A stretch of DNA of 64,000 bases from Acinetobacter sp. ANC 4173 (GCF_004331255.1 NZ_SJOF01000002.1:1-64000), one strand, 5' to 3'; shown: positions 15,970-25,235, numbered from the stretch's first letter. Notes: generated by a model not told the origin, from the sequence alone. Translations and numbers: made by a program.

Positions 15970-17724
15970 ATGCCTTATAACAACAGCCAGAAACATTTCA
16001 CCAGCCATGATGGCACATCCTTGTTCTATCAACATTGGGCTTCGTCGCATAACCCCGATAAAAAAGCCATTGTGATGTTTCATCGTGGGCATGAGCATTC
16101 GGGTCGTATGGCACATTTGGTTGAAGAATTAGACCTGCCTGATTTTGATTTTTTTGCATGGGATGCACGCGGTCATGGTGAATCGCCTGGTGAACGTGGT
16201 GATGCACCCAGTTTTTCTGCTTGTGTGAAAGACATTCAATACTTTATTCAACATATTGAAAAAACCTATGCCATCCCACCTGAAAATATTGCAATTATTG
16301 CTCAAAGTGTCGGGGCTGTATTGGCAGCCACATGGGTACATGACTATGCCCCTAAAATTCGTGCCTTATGTTTGGCATCGCCTGCCTTTGATATTAAGTT
16401 GTATGTACCCTTTGCCAAACAAGGTTTAACATTACTGAATAAATTACGCGGCAATTTCTTTATCCAAAGTTATGTCAAAGCCAAAATGCTGACGCATGAC
16501 TTAGAGCGTGCCCAACAATATGATCATGACCCGAAAATTGCCAGAGCCATTTCTGTACGGATGTTGCTCGGGCTGTATGATGCTGCCGAACGTTTGGTTA
16601 AAGATGCTCAAAATATCTATGTACCCACTCAAGTCCTATGTTCAGGTGCCGACTTCGTGGTACAGCAAAAACCACAACGGGATTTTTATGAACGTTTGGC
16701 ACATCCCAATAAAGAATTTCATGTTTTAGATGGTTTTTTTCACGACACTTTAGGCGAACAAAACCGTGAGATTGCCATTAAAAAAGTCCGTCGCTTTATT
16801 CAACAATGTTTTGCGCATCCTTATGATACGCCAGACGTTTTAAATGCCGATAAAATTGGTTCAAGTTGCTCAACTGCTGAACAATTTAGTCAAGCACTAC
16901 CCAAAACATCCCTTAAGAAACTGTTTTGGGATTTGACTCAACGTCAACTCAAATTTGGCAGTCAGTTTTCAAAGGGGCTTAAAATTGGTGAACAAACGGG
17001 TTATGACTCTGGCAGTACCTTAGACTTCGTCTATCGTAATCAACCAGAAAGCCAAAATTTACTGGGTAAAGTCATTGATCAACAGTATTTAAATGCCATT
17101 GGTTGGCGTGGCATACGAGCCCGTAAACAAAATATTGAATCCCTACTGGAAAAATATGCCGCATTGTTGGCTAAAAAACGTAAGCCAGTTCGTATCTTAG
17201 ATATTGCGGCTGGACATGGGCGCTATATTTTAGATGCAGTTGCACAATTACCGAAACAACCCGAATCTATTCTGCTACGTGATTATAGCGAACTCAATGT
17301 CAAAGCTGGGCAAGCACTCATTCAAGAAAGAGGCTTAAGCCAAATTGCAAATTTTGTCCAAGCCGATGCCTTTGATACGGCGTCTCTCGCAAACATTAAA
17401 CCCAAAGCAACCTTAGCGGTTGTTTCAGGACTCTATGAGCTGTTTAGTGATAATGATTTATTACGCCAATCCCTGACTGGACTCTACAAAGCCATGCTCA
17501 AAGATGGCTATCTGATTTATACGGGGCAAATTTGGCATCCGCAGCAAGAGTTTATTGCCCGCGCACTCACTTCACATCGTCAAGGCGAAGCATGGGTCAT
17601 GCGCTTACGGTCACAGGCGGAGATGGATGCTTTAGTCGAACAAGCTGGATTTAAGAAAATTGATCAATGTATTGATGAGTTCGGCATTTTTACGGTTTCT
17701 GTCGCGCAAAAGATCGAGTCGTAA
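15970..17724 (+). CDS. ynbC: Alpha/beta hydrolase - SAM methyltransferase fusion, YnbC-like
   Basis: A 584-residue two-domain protein. Residues about 1-275 are a serine hydrolase of the monoacylglycerol-lipase type (DARGHGES, nucleophile elbow AQSVG, late DGFFHDTLGE). Residues about 340-584 are a class I methyltransferase with motif I RILDIAAGHGRYILDAV. This exact fusion is known as YnbC in E. coli, where the reaction is unproven. It may deacylate and methylate a lipid or its headgroup. It starts 22 bp after the ynbA stop with a GGACAATAAAGA leader and lies 6 bp before the phosphatase gene. Confidence 0.87.
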   Translation: MPYNNSQKHFTSHDGTSLFYQHWASSHNPDKKAIVMFHRGHEHSGRMAHLVEELDLPDFDFFAWDARGHGESPGERGDAPSFSACVKDIQYFIQHIEKTYAIPPENIAIIAQSVGAVLAATWVHDYAPKIRALCLASPAFDIKLYVPFAKQGLTLLNKLRGNFFIQSYVKAKMLTHDLERAQQYDHDPKIARAISVRMLLGLYDAAERLVKDAQNIYVPTQVLCSGADFVVQQKPQRDFYERLAHPNKEFHVLDGFFHDTLGEQNREIAIKKVRRFIQQCFAHPYDTPDVLNADKIGSSCSTAEQFSQALPKTSLKKLFWDLTQRQLKFGSQFSKGLKIGEQTGYDSGSTLDFVYRNQPESQNLLGKVIDQQYLNAIGWRGIRARKQNIESLLEKYAALLAKKRKPVRILDIAAGHGRYILDAVAQLPKQPESILLRDYSELNVKAGQALIQERGLSQIANFVQADAFDTASLANIKPKATLAVVSGLYELFSDNDLLRQSLTGLYKAMLKDGYLIYTGQIWHPQQEFIARALTSHRQGEAWVMRLRSQAEMDALVEQAGFKKIDQCIDEFGIFTVSVAQKIES

Positions 17725-17730
17725 CATTCT

Positions 17731-19083
17731 ATGCAGGCACTCACACATCAGGCAGGTACATGGAAATGGGGAATACTCTGCCTGTTATTTCTTGCCCCTT
17801 TTTTCTTTTTAAGTTATGGCTTTGCCAATCATTATGCTGCGGGGCTTAGTCACGTTCCTAGTATTGTATTCTCCTGGGAAAAACATATTCCATTATGGCC
17901 ATGGACGATTGTTCCTTATTGGTCAATCGACTTATTTTATGGGCTATCGCTGCTACTGTGCTGGAATAAATTTGAACTCAAACAGCATGTATTACGCCTG
18001 TTCAGCGCACAACTCATTTCCATTGGCTGTTTTTTATTATTTCCACTGAAATTCAGCTTTGAGCGCCCCGAACTACAAGGCTTCTTTGGTGTTTGGTTTG
18101 ATATTCTGATGGGTTTTGATAAACCGTTTAATCAAGCTCCATCCTTACATATTGTCCTGTTAATGATCTTGTGGGATTTTTATCGTCGACATGTACCTTC
18201 CTCTTATCGCTGGTTTGTCGATCTTTGGAGTTTTCTGATTGGTGTATCGGTACTTACTACTTGGCAGCATCATTTTATTGATATCCCGACTGGCATTTGG
18301 GTCGGTGCATTCTGTTTGTGGTTATTTCCGCTGTATGCGCCATCTCCATTACAGACACAAAAAGTACAACAACGAACTTTAAAGCATTTTAAATTAGCCA
18401 CTTATTATCTCATTGCAGCATGCCTTCTGGCATTCTTAGCTCTGCTTTTTAAAGGATGGATGCTTTGGCTGGCTTATCCCGCAAGTAGTTTATTTTTGGT
18501 TGCTTGTGCCTATGCTTTTAATCGCCCACATTTTTTTCAGAAACGACCCGATGGCACAACAAGCATTGCCGCATGGATCTTATTTGCGCCTTATTTTCTT
18601 TTGGCAAAACTCAATAGCCGTATCTGGACCAGAACACATCCCCATGATTCTTTTATTTTAAACATAGATAACACCCAAATTTTTCTAGGTCGAATTCCCT
18701 CAGCTCAAAATATGCAGCAGTATGATGGTTTATTTGATTGCTGTGCCGAGCTTCCTATCAAACAGCAACACGCGTATCAACAGTATTTGAGTCTTGATCT
18801 TATTCCGCTACAAGCTGAACAGTTAAATCTTGCGGTACAGGCATTAAATCAACTAATGTCTTCACAATACGGCGACACAAAAGTGCTGATTTTTTGCGCC
18901 TTAGGTTATTCACGTAGTAGCAGTATACTTGCTGCATGGCTGCTCCAAACGGGACATGCCAATCGAGTGGATGATGCCATTCAAATCATTCGTCAGGCCC
19001 GACCTTGGATTGTACTCAACACTCAGCAACTTGCAGCGATAAACAGCTATCAAAAACAATATTTACAGCAGGTAAAGACATGA
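17731..19083 (+). CDS. ynbD: PAP2 / dual-specificity phosphatase fusion, YnbD-like
   Basis: A 450-residue membrane protein. The N-terminal two thirds has about eight to nine hydrophobic segments with PAP2 features (NQAPSLH near 130-137 and HHFIDIPTG near 185). The C-terminus is a cytosolic dual-specificity phosphatase with the intact signature CALGYSR (C-x5-R), near residues 389-395. It could remove phosphate from a phosphatidate- or phosphatidyl-glycerophosphate-like lipid, or from an inositol-like headgroup. E. coli YnbD has the same architecture. It overlaps the next gene by 4 bp (ATGA). Confidence 0.87.
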   Translation: MQALTHQAGTWKWGILCLLFLAPFFFLSYGFANHYAAGLSHVPSIVFSWEKHIPLWPWTIVPYWSIDLFYGLSLLLCWNKFELKQHVLRLFSAQLISIGCFLLFPLKFSFERPELQGFFGVWFDILMGFDKPFNQAPSLHIVLLMILWDFYRRHVPSSYRWFVDLWSFLIGVSVLTTWQHHFIDIPTGIWVGAFCLWLFPLYAPSPLQTQKVQQRTLKHFKLATYYLIAACLLAFLALLFKGWMLWLAYPASSLFLVACAYAFNRPHFFQKRPDGTTSIAAWILFAPYFLLAKLNSRIWTRTHPHDSFILNIDNTQIFLGRIPSAQNMQQYDGLFDCCAELPIKQQHAYQQYLSLDLIPLQAEQLNLAVQALNQLMSSQYGDTKVLIFCALGYSRSSSILAAWLLQTGHANRVDDAIQIIRQARPWIVLNTQQLAAINSYQKQYLQQVKT

Positions 19084-19523
19084 AATTACTGATTGTCGCC
19101 AAGCTACTGCAAAATACAGACGGTATCCGTCATGCAGGCTATGTCGCATTTACCCTATCTGTTCTGTGCTATTTTTTTTATGCTTGGCAGTCCGTTGGCG
19201 TTTATCTTTCTCTCATCGTTATTTTTATTTTATGTCTACTTCAACATTACCTTAGTATTCGGATTAAGTTTGATGCCGAGCTGCTCAGTTTGATAGGGAC
19301 TAACTCAGAGCACTTTGAAGATGCACAATCCATAGCACAGAAAACGCAAAGACTTGACCAGAGCTTACTCGAATTAGGACTCATTCCTACCAAAAAGCAA
19401 CAGCGTAGTTGGGATGCCCGTATTCAGGGCTGTATGCGCTTATTTAAGCTTCATGTCGTTATGGTTTTATGCCAATATATCGTTTTAATATCGCTCATGA
19501 TATTTTTATTACAACAAAAATAA
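19080..19523 (+). CDS. Small membrane protein of the ynb-like operon, unknown
   Basis: A 147-residue protein with two N-terminal membrane segments (about 20-60), a soluble central part (SEHFEDAQSIAQKTQRLDQSLLELGL) and a C-terminal membrane segment. The ATG at 19080 overlaps the ynbD stop. It is not part of the E. coli ynbABCD set. The position suggests a scaffold or accessory subunit for the lipid enzymes. I do not recognise the family. Confidence 0.75.
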   Translation: MKLLIVAKLLQNTDGIRHAGYVAFTLSVLCYFFYAWQSVGVYLSLIVIFILCLLQHYLSIRIKFDAELLSLIGTNSEHFEDAQSIAQKTQRLDQSLLELGLIPTKKQQRSWDARIQGCMRLFKLHVVMVLCQYIVLISLMIFLLQQK

Positions 19524-19537
19524 AATTCGGTGACGTT

Positions 19538-20224
19538 ATGCAAAGTACAAATTCTTCCTCAACTGAAACCGACCATAAAACCCATTTTCTTTCTCAGTCA
19601 CTGGCACGTTTTATTGCTTTTTTAACCCGTCGTAGCGCACGACTGTTAACAGGTGCACGTAGTCGATGGATCGGTTGTAAACCTGCCACCAAGCAGCGAA
19701 TTTACTATGCCAATCATAATAGCCACATCGATTTTATTTTACTGTGGTCATCATTACCAACACCTATCCGCCGTAGAACTCGACCAATAGCAGCGTCAGA
19801 TTATTGGCTGAAAGATGGCTTTCGACGTTTTCTCATTCATGACACATTTACAGGTGTAACGATTCAGAGGAATCATAATGGACAGTCAGATCCACTCGAA
19901 CTGATTAAAAATGTCCTTCAGCAAGGTGATTCTATTATTTTTTTCCCCGAAGGAACGCGTAACTTAAATGATGATGTAGAACTCTTACCCTTTAAAAGTG
20001 GGCTATATCATTTAAGCCAACAATTTCCAGAAGTTGAAGTCATTCCTGTTTGGATTTCCAACCTTAAACGTGTAATGCCCAAAGGGGCTTTAGTCCCATT
20101 ACCCTTATTATCGACTGTGATTTTTGGTGCTCCATTAACATTCACAACCGATACAGATAAAAATGACTTCTTATTGCAAGCACAGAAAGCATTATTAGCA
20201 TTGAAAGAGGTTGAGTTCCAATGA
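19538..20224 (+). CDS. 1-acylglycerol-3-phosphate acyltransferase, PlsC-like
   Basis: A 228-residue acyltransferase. Motif I is NHNSHID (H-x4-D) near residue 57-63, and motif III FFPEGTRN lies near 132-139, followed by PFKSGLYHL. These form the catalytic and phosphate-binding sites of PlsC enzymes, which make phosphatidate from lysophosphatidate. The ATG at 19538 is internal to a longer frame; it follows a short spacer and gives a soluble N-terminus before the amphipathic region. It overlaps the CdsA-like gene by 4 bp, so phosphatidate made here could pass straight to it. Confidence 0.87.
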   Translation: MQSTNSSSTETDHKTHFLSQSLARFIAFLTRRSARLLTGARSRWIGCKPATKQRIYYANHNSHIDFILLWSSLPTPIRRRTRPIAASDYWLKDGFRRFLIHDTFTGVTIQRNHNGQSDPLELIKNVLQQGDSIIFFPEGTRNLNDDVELLPFKSGLYHLSQQFPEVEVIPVWISNLKRVMPKGALVPLPLLSTVIFGAPLTFTTDTDKNDFLLQAQKALLALKEVEFQ

Positions 20225-21165
20225 CCGTAACCAACTTACAGCAAACCTATTTACTCTTTGCGATTTTCACTGGAATTCTCATCTTTGCTTCAACCATCGG
20301 TTGGATATTAAAGCAACGGACTGCTCAGCATGTTTCACCAGTCATCGATAATTTAAATGCACGAATCAATGCTTGGTGGGTCATGCTCATTGTCCTTGCT
20401 ACCGCAATATTAATGGGAAAAGTGACCTTTATTCTGCTATTTGCCCTTATTTCACTTTTTGCACTTAGAGAGTTTATCAGTCTACTGCCTACACGCCGTG
20501 GTGATTATTTTCCATTATTAATCGCTTTTTATTTTGTTATTCCTTATCAATATTATTTGGTCTATATCGATTGGTACGGTCTATATTCCATTTTTATTCC
20601 ATTGTATGTTTTTCTGTTAATTCCAATCGCTAGCTTGAAACAGGAAGACACCAAACACTTTTTAGAGCGAAGTGCCAAAATCCAATGGGGACTCATGGTT
20701 TGTGTCTTTTGTATTTCGCACGTTCCAGCACTCATCAATTTAAAATTACCTGGCTTTGAAGGCGAAAAAATCTGGTTAGCCATCTGGCTGATTATTGTGG
20801 TACAAGCCTCTGATGTACTGCAATATGTCTGTGGAAAGCTGTTTGGAAAACATAAAGTTGCACCGATCCTTTCACCATCTAAAACCATTGAAGGTCTTTT
20901 AGGCGGTATTTTCTTGGCAACAGGTCTAGGCATTCTTATGAAATGGCTAACACCATTCAGTTACTGGCAAGCAGCACTCATTGGATTGATTGTTTGTATC
21001 TTTGGCTTTTTTGGCGGTTTGGTCATGTCTGCAATTAAAAGAGACCGAGGTGTCAAAGACTGGGGACAACTTATTCATGGTCATGGTGGCATGTTAGACC
21101 GCATAGATTCAATTTGCTTCTCAGCACCGATTTTTTTTCATATTTTGCGTTATTGGTGGAGTTAA
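20221..21165 (+). CDS. ynbB: Phosphatidate cytidylyltransferase family protein, YnbB-like
   Basis: A 314-residue polytopic protein of the CdsA family, which makes CDP-diacylglycerol from phosphatidate and CTP. The C-terminal signature SAIKRDRGVKDWGQLIHGHGGMLDRID keeps the KR, KD and HGGxxDRxD elements. The usual Pro before GHGG is His. It closes the operon and is followed by a strong terminator. Its product would be the substrate for the YnbA-like enzyme that opens the operon. Confidence 0.88.
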   Translation: MTVTNLQQTYLLFAIFTGILIFASTIGWILKQRTAQHVSPVIDNLNARINAWWVMLIVLATAILMGKVTFILLFALISLFALREFISLLPTRRGDYFPLLIAFYFVIPYQYYLVYIDWYGLYSIFIPLYVFLLIPIASLKQEDTKHFLERSAKIQWGLMVCVFCISHVPALINLKLPGFEGEKIWLAIWLIIVVQASDVLQYVCGKLFGKHKVAPILSPSKTIEGLLGGIFLATGLGILMKWLTPFSYWQAALIGLIVCIFGFFGGLVMSAIKRDRGVKDWGQLIHGHGGMLDRIDSICFSAPIFFHILRYWWS

Positions 21166-21200
21166 AAAAAGAAGCTGTTCTTTTTATACCACACAACATA

Positions 21201-21230
21201 ATAAACCCTAGTTATAAAACTAGGGTTTAT
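21201..21230 (+). terminator. Terminator of the ynb-like operon
   Basis: A 13-bp perfect stem (ATAAACCCTAGTT and its complement) with a short loop, 35 bases past the last stop. The AT flanks allow it to work in both directions. Confidence 0.85.
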
Positions 21231-21265
21231 CTTACGTTAAAAATAAGATGATATTTTCAAAGTCG

Positions 21266-21352
21266 TTAATGCATCATTTGCCCAAAGGCATAAACTACAA
21301 CCATCAACATCACAACCGACGATGACGTTATTAATAATTCTAAAGCTTTCAT
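21266..21352 (-). CDS. 28-residue single-span membrane microprotein
   Basis: An ATG frame reads MKALELLITSSSVVMLMVVVYAFGQMMH. The central stretch is strongly hydrophobic and long enough for one membrane helix, with a charged N-terminus. A purine-rich GGGGGTGGGG lies immediately upstream as a ribosome-binding site. It sits alone between two terminator-bounded units. Small subunits of transport or respiratory complexes look like this, but no partner is adjacent. Confidence 0.45.
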   Translation of the reverse strand: MKALELLITSSSVVMLMVVVYAFGQMMH

Positions 21353-21483
21353 ACCCCACCCCCATTTATTACGAGGTATTCCTATTTAGACACATTTAAG
21401 CTACATTTACAACCCAAAGATGTGACAAATTTTGACATTTACAGACAAAAATTAAACATTATCAGGCAAACATCAAATCTTTC

Positions 21484-21978
21484 TTACTTCGCAGACAATT
21501 TACTGTCCATCGTGATTAATAACAAAACTGACGCTGCGACTTTTTCTGTCAGTACATTTAATCTTTGTTGTGGCGTACCTGCAATCAAATAACGATAATC
21601 ATATAATTTTCCAGAAAAAAGAATTGAAATAAAAAAAGTCCCTTCTGGTTTTTCTATTGTTGCACTACCGCCAGGTTTTAATAAACCTGTACAAGCCACA
21701 ATTACATCGGCTGTAGTAAATATTTTTTTCCCCTCATTTGCCAAAGCCCGTGTAACCTCTGCCGACTCAGCTGTATACTGCTCAATTAACTTTGGATCAA
21801 GATGCAACACTTGTAGCTTAATACTCGGATCATAACAGACCAAACTTCCCAATAAAATTTCCGCACCGCTATGTTTATAAATAGAAAATTGGCTGCATAA
21901 AAAACCAGAGCTGGCACTTTCTATGAATGCTATTTTAAGCTGCTGACGCTCTAATTCATTACAACATTGCTTGAGCAT
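21484..21978 (-). CDS. pncC: Nicotinamide-nucleotide amidase (CinA C-terminal family)
   Basis: A 164-residue single-domain CinA/PncC protein, the same length as E. coli PncC, which deamidates NMN back to nicotinate mononucleotide. Family features are IAFIESASSGFLCSQF, the substrate loop PGGSATIEKPEGTFFIS and a late AGTPQQRLN. Two points are unusual: the usual AESCTGG is ESASSGF, so the catalytic-serine region is altered. The ATG at 21978 has GGGGAAATT upstream; the frame extends to 22038 but without homology. Confidence 0.72.
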   Translation of the reverse strand: MLKQCCNELERQQLKIAFIESASSGFLCSQFSIYKHSGAEILLGSLVCYDPSIKLQVLHLDPKLIEQYTAESAEVTRALANEGKKIFTTADVIVACTGLLKPGGSATIEKPEGTFFISILFSGKLYDYRYLIAGTPQQRLNVLTEKVAASVLLLITMDSKLSAK

Positions 21979-22119
21979 AATTTCCCCATTGCACGTCATG
22001 ACACTATTTAAAGTGCTATTTGTCCAATTCCTAATCAAACCCTAAGCATAACGGTTTATTCCGTGCTTAAAAACTGATACAACTAAAAATAAAGCATAGA
22101 AACAAAGGCAGAGATTACA

Positions 22120-22350
22120 ATGAAAACAACCGTCAAATATGTGGTTTTAAAAAGTAAAGATTATCAACTTGGCACACCACTGTTTGAAGAAGAATTAGAC
22201 GCAGATAGCCAATATTTTGATCAGATTCCATTAGTTATTCACTTTCAAAATCGGGATTTCAAAGTAAAAAGTAAGGAATTACAGCGCAAACAAATTCAAG
22301 ATGACTTTGAAGAAAGCCAAACCATTTTAGTTAAAGTTATCGCACAATAA
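22120..22350 (+). CDS. Small protein of unknown function
   Basis: A 76-residue soluble protein (MKTTVKYVVLKSKDYQLGTP...), with beta-rich N-terminal half and a charged C-terminal helix (ELQRKQIQDDFEESQ). A GGCAGAG ribosome-binding site precedes the ATG and a hairpin follows at 22381, so it appears to be an independent small gene. Family not recognised. Confidence 0.6.
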   Translation: MKTTVKYVVLKSKDYQLGTPLFEEELDADSQYFDQIPLVIHFQNRDFKVKSKELQRKQIQDDFEESQTILVKVIAQ

Positions 22351-22379
22351 GCTTAAGTCACTAAGCCACAAAACCTTAA

Positions 22380-22409
22380 ATAACATGGAGAAACGTTACT
22401 CCATGTTAT
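22380..22409 (+). terminator. Hairpin terminator
   Basis: Perfect TAACATGGAG/CTCCATGTTA stem with an 8-base loop, 30 bases past the small gene. The T run is weak, so efficiency is uncertain. Confidence 0.55.
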
Positions 22410-22572
22410 GATTGATCCGATCTAAAAATTAATGCATTACAACAATAGATAAATATAGTGTTATTAATTAATCTCATAACAGCAGAAATACATATAAATA
22501 CTATGGATTAAGTAAAATTGCGCAAACTTTTGCTATAATTTCAAGTGATTTTTAAAGATACTTTTCAAAAAC

Positions 22573-23223
22573 ATGCATGATATAGCAGATTTAGAACCTC
22601 TCGCACGCGATGTACCACATACCAAACGTGGGCATGAGCGTTGTCTTGCACTTTTATTAAGTGCAAATGAGTTGTTTTTACAACATGGCTATGATGCTGT
22701 TTCATTAGATGATATCGTCAATCATGCGGGTGGCTCCAAAGCATCGATCTACAAGTATTTTGGTAATAAAGAAGGTCTATTTACCGCAATCTGTGACTAC
22801 CGTCGTGAGCAGTTTTTTAAAGATATTTGTATGCCCTTCGATATAGAGAAAGATGACTTACGTCATTACCTCATTCAAACTTTACTGCATTTACAAATTC
22901 ATCTTGTCTTACCTGAAAATGCTTCTTTCTTTCGTCTCATTATGGAGCAAACGCAACGTAGCACTCAGCTTGCTCAACATATCCATGAACAAGGTCCAAA
23001 GCATATTCAAAATGCGATTGCTTGTATATTAACTAAAGCTCATGCGCTTGGACTTATTACATGCGAAGAACCGCAATATTCCGCCCAACTCTTTTTTGGC
23101 ATCGTACGTAATTTAGAATGGCAAGTGCTCATGAATATCTATGTACAAGAAAATGAGCAAGAAAACTTAAAATATATTCATTATTGTGTCGACCGCTTCT
23201 TAGACGGTCATCAAAAAACCTAG
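22573..23223 (+). CDS. TetR-family transcriptional regulator
   Basis: A 216-residue regulator. The N-terminal HTH covers about residues 22-66 (LLSANELFLQHGYDAVSLDDIVNHAGGSKASIYKYFGNKEGLFTAI), and the C-terminal ligand domain resembles the AcrR/TetR_C group with a HFLI...EQTQRS-like helix. It stands between a small hypothetical gene and argF. The target is unknown; no divergent efflux gene is present, so self-regulation or a distant target is likely. Confidence 0.87.
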   Translation: MHDIADLEPLARDVPHTKRGHERCLALLLSANELFLQHGYDAVSLDDIVNHAGGSKASIYKYFGNKEGLFTAICDYRREQFFKDICMPFDIEKDDLRHYLIQTLLHLQIHLVLPENASFFRLIMEQTQRSTQLAQHIHEQGPKHIQNAIACILTKAHALGLITCEEPQYSAQLFFGIVRNLEWQVLMNIYVQENEQENLKYIHYCVDRFLDGHQKT

Positions 23224-23228
23224 TTTTT

Positions 23229-23258
23229 TTGCATTTCCTAACATTTTTAGTATATAAC
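23229..23258 (+). promoter_or_regulatory. Likely argF promoter
   Basis: -35 TTGCAT (23229-23234), an 18-bp spacer, and -10 TATAAC (23253-23258), 72 bp before the argF ATG. The leader contains CAACAACTAATTGTTG (near 23284), an inverted repeat that could be an operator. Confidence 0.55.
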
Positions 23259-23329
23259 TGTTAGTCTTTTCTTTTAACCAACCAACAACTAATTGTTGTA
23301 CATGAAACAGCAATTATTGTGGAGTAACC

Positions 23330-24250
23330 ATGGCTCTACGTCACTTTCTTACCTTACGCGATTTATCGACTTTAGAACTCAACCAAATTTTGCATCGTGC
23401 AATCGAATTGAAACGAAAACAGCACGACAACGAAATTTTTCAACCTTTCGTTGGTAAAGTTATGGGCATGATTTTTGAAAAATCGAGCACCCGTACACGC
23501 GTTTCGTTTGAAGCTGGAATGAGCCAATTTGGTGGCAGTGCAATTTTCTTATCTCCACGAGATACCCAACTCGGTCGTGGCGAACCTATTGAAGATTCAG
23601 CACGTGTTATTTCAAGCATGTTAGATATCGTGATGATCCGAACTTTTGGACACGATATTGTTGAACGTTTTGCTTCTTATTCAAAAGTCCCTGTGATTAA
23701 TGCTTTGACAGATGACCATCATCCATGTCAATTACTTGCAGACATGCAAACCTTCCTAGAACATCGTGGTTCAATCGAAGGTAAAACCGTTGCTTGGGTT
23801 GGTGATGGCAATAACATGTGTAATTCGTACATCGAAGCTGCACATATGTGGGGCTTTAAATTAAAAATTGCTGCACCGAAAGGTTATGAACCACAGGAGA
23901 AATTCTTATCTGAGTTTGCTCATTGTGTTGAATTGGTAGACTCTGCGGAAGATGCAGCAGTCAATGCTGACTTGATCGTGACCGATGTCTGGGCAAGTAT
24001 GGGACAAGAAGAAGAGCAAAAAATCCGTGAAAAAGCTTTTGCTGATTACCAAGTCAATGAATGCCTAATGAACCTCGCTCATCCTGACTGTTTATTCATG
24101 CATTGCCTACCCGCCCACCGTGGTGAAGAAATTTCTGAAACCATGCTAGACCATTTGAATGCTGTAGTCTGGGATGAAGCTGAAAATCGCTTACATGCTC
24201 AAAAAGCTTTGGTTGAATTTTTGATGAATGAAAATCTAAAAAAAGACTAG
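23330..24250 (+). CDS. argF: Ornithine carbamoyltransferase
   Basis: A 306-residue cytosolic transcarbamoylase making citrulline from ornithine and carbamoyl phosphate in arginine synthesis. It carries the carbamoyl-phosphate site SSTRTR near residues 52-57, the HPCQ element ([13 protein letters not shown]) and the ornithine-side [10 protein letters not shown]. The ATG is preceded by GGAGTAACC. A compact terminator follows. argC lies 5 kb away on the other strand, so the pathway genes are scattered, as in other Acinetobacter. Confidence 0.95.
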   Translation: MALRHFLTLRDLSTLELNQILHRAIELKRKQHDNEIFQPFVGKVMGMIFEKSSTRTRVSFEAGMSQFGGSAIFLSPRDTQLGRGEPIEDSARVISSMLDIVMIRTFGHDIVERFASYSKVPVINALTDDHHPCQLLADMQTFLEHRGSIEGKTVAWVGDGNNMCNSYIEAAHMWGFKLKIAAPKGYEPQEKFLSEFAHCVELVDSAEDAAVNADLIVTDVWASMGQEEEQKIREKAFADYQVNECLMNLAHPDCLFMHCLPAHRGEEISETMLDHLNAVVWDEAENRLHAQKALVEFLMNENLKKD

Positions 24251-24263
24251 AAATTACGCATAA

Positions 24264-24287
24264 AAAAAGCACCTTTGGGTGCTTTTT
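24264..24287 (+). terminator. Terminator of argF
   Basis: AAAAAGCACC/GGTGCTTTTT stem with TTTG loop and a T7 run, 14 bases past the stop. Confidence 0.92.
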
Positions 24288-24341
24288 TTATGCTCGCAAC
24301 GATATAATCAAAACCATAAGGTCTATAAGTGATTTAAACAC

Positions 24342-24815
24342 ATGCTATTAAAAAAGATTATTCTGGGTGTATTCACCACGACTTTCACCATGATTGCTTT
24401 GGCACAACCCACAGATTTAGATCAATATTTACTAAAGAAAAAAATTATCGATCAAAACTACGCCATTAAGAACACAACTGCCCTAAATGAAATTCTTGAT
24501 TATATTAGTGATGAAGATTCTCGTACGATGCCTTACCAACTCGATCAGAACATCGTGATTGAAAAAATGCGTTTATATGCAAACCACATGGAAATCTCAG
24601 GGCTTATTACCGCTCCAGACTTTAAACAATTTGCACAAGATATTGGTGATGATCAAGTCCATGAAATGATGAAAAAAACATTAGTTCATAGCTGTCCGAA
24701 ATTTTTTGAACACCAATTCCAAAGAGTAAATCCATATCAAGTTCAAATTAAACTCACTTCAGAACAAAAAAATTATAATCTTACTTTAAAGAACTCAGAC
24801 TGTAATTTTGAATAA
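24342..24815 (+). CDS. Predicted periplasmic protein of unknown function
   Basis: A 157-residue protein with a Sec signal peptide (MLLKKIILGVFTTTFTMIALA, likely cut after ALA-QP). The mature part is acidic and helical with two cysteines (CPKFFEH, NSDCNFE) that could form a disulfide. No recognised family. It is convergent with the ynfA gene, whose stop is only 6 bp away. Confidence 0.68.
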   Translation: MLLKKIILGVFTTTFTMIALAQPTDLDQYLLKKKIIDQNYAIKNTTALNEILDYISDEDSRTMPYQLDQNIVIEKMRLYANHMEISGLITAPDFKQFAQDIGDDQVHEMMKKTLVHSCPKFFEHQFQRVNPYQVQIKLTSEQKNYNLTLKNSDCNFE

Positions 24816-24821
24816 CTAAGT

Positions 24822-25175
24822 TTAGCTGATTAGTCCTTGGGGTTGCATAATAATGATTGCAGCCCCAATCAATACAATTGCTCCACCCAATACATCCCAT
24901 CTTGAAAGCATGACTTGATCGACATATCGCAACCACATGAGTGCCGAAAAAATATAGATCCCACCATAAGCAGCATAAATTCGACCAGAAGCTGCGGGAT
25001 GTAAAGTCAGTAACCATACAAAAATAGCCAGACTAAGTGCTGTCGGGATCCATAGCCAATAAGAACGCCCTTGATTTAAAATTAAATATGGAAAATAGCA
25101 ACCTAAAATCTCAGCAATTGCTGTAAGTATAAATAAGAAAACTGTGGTCAAAATTTTGATTAATGGCATATCCAT
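24822..25175 (-). CDS. ynfA: Four-helix inner-membrane protein, YnfA/UPF0060 family
   Basis: A protein of about 117 residues with four transmembrane helices and the family motifs [28 protein letters not shown] and a C-terminal [16 protein letters not shown]. YnfA is related to small multidrug resistance transporters. The start is uncertain: ATG at 25175 (MDMPLIK), ATG at 25169, or GTG at 25190. None has a strong ribosome-binding site. Confidence 0.87.
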   Translation of the reverse strand: MDMPLIKILTTVFLFILTAIAEILGCYFPYLILNQGRSYWLWIPTALSLAIFVWLLTLHPAASGRIYAAYGGIYIFSALMWLRYVDQVMLSRWDVLGGAIVLIGAAIIIMQPQGLIS

Positions 25176-25235
25176 AGAGATATTTGTCACCGTCAGAAAA
25201 CTATAAATAGAGTGCTATTAAAAAATAAGCAAAAA

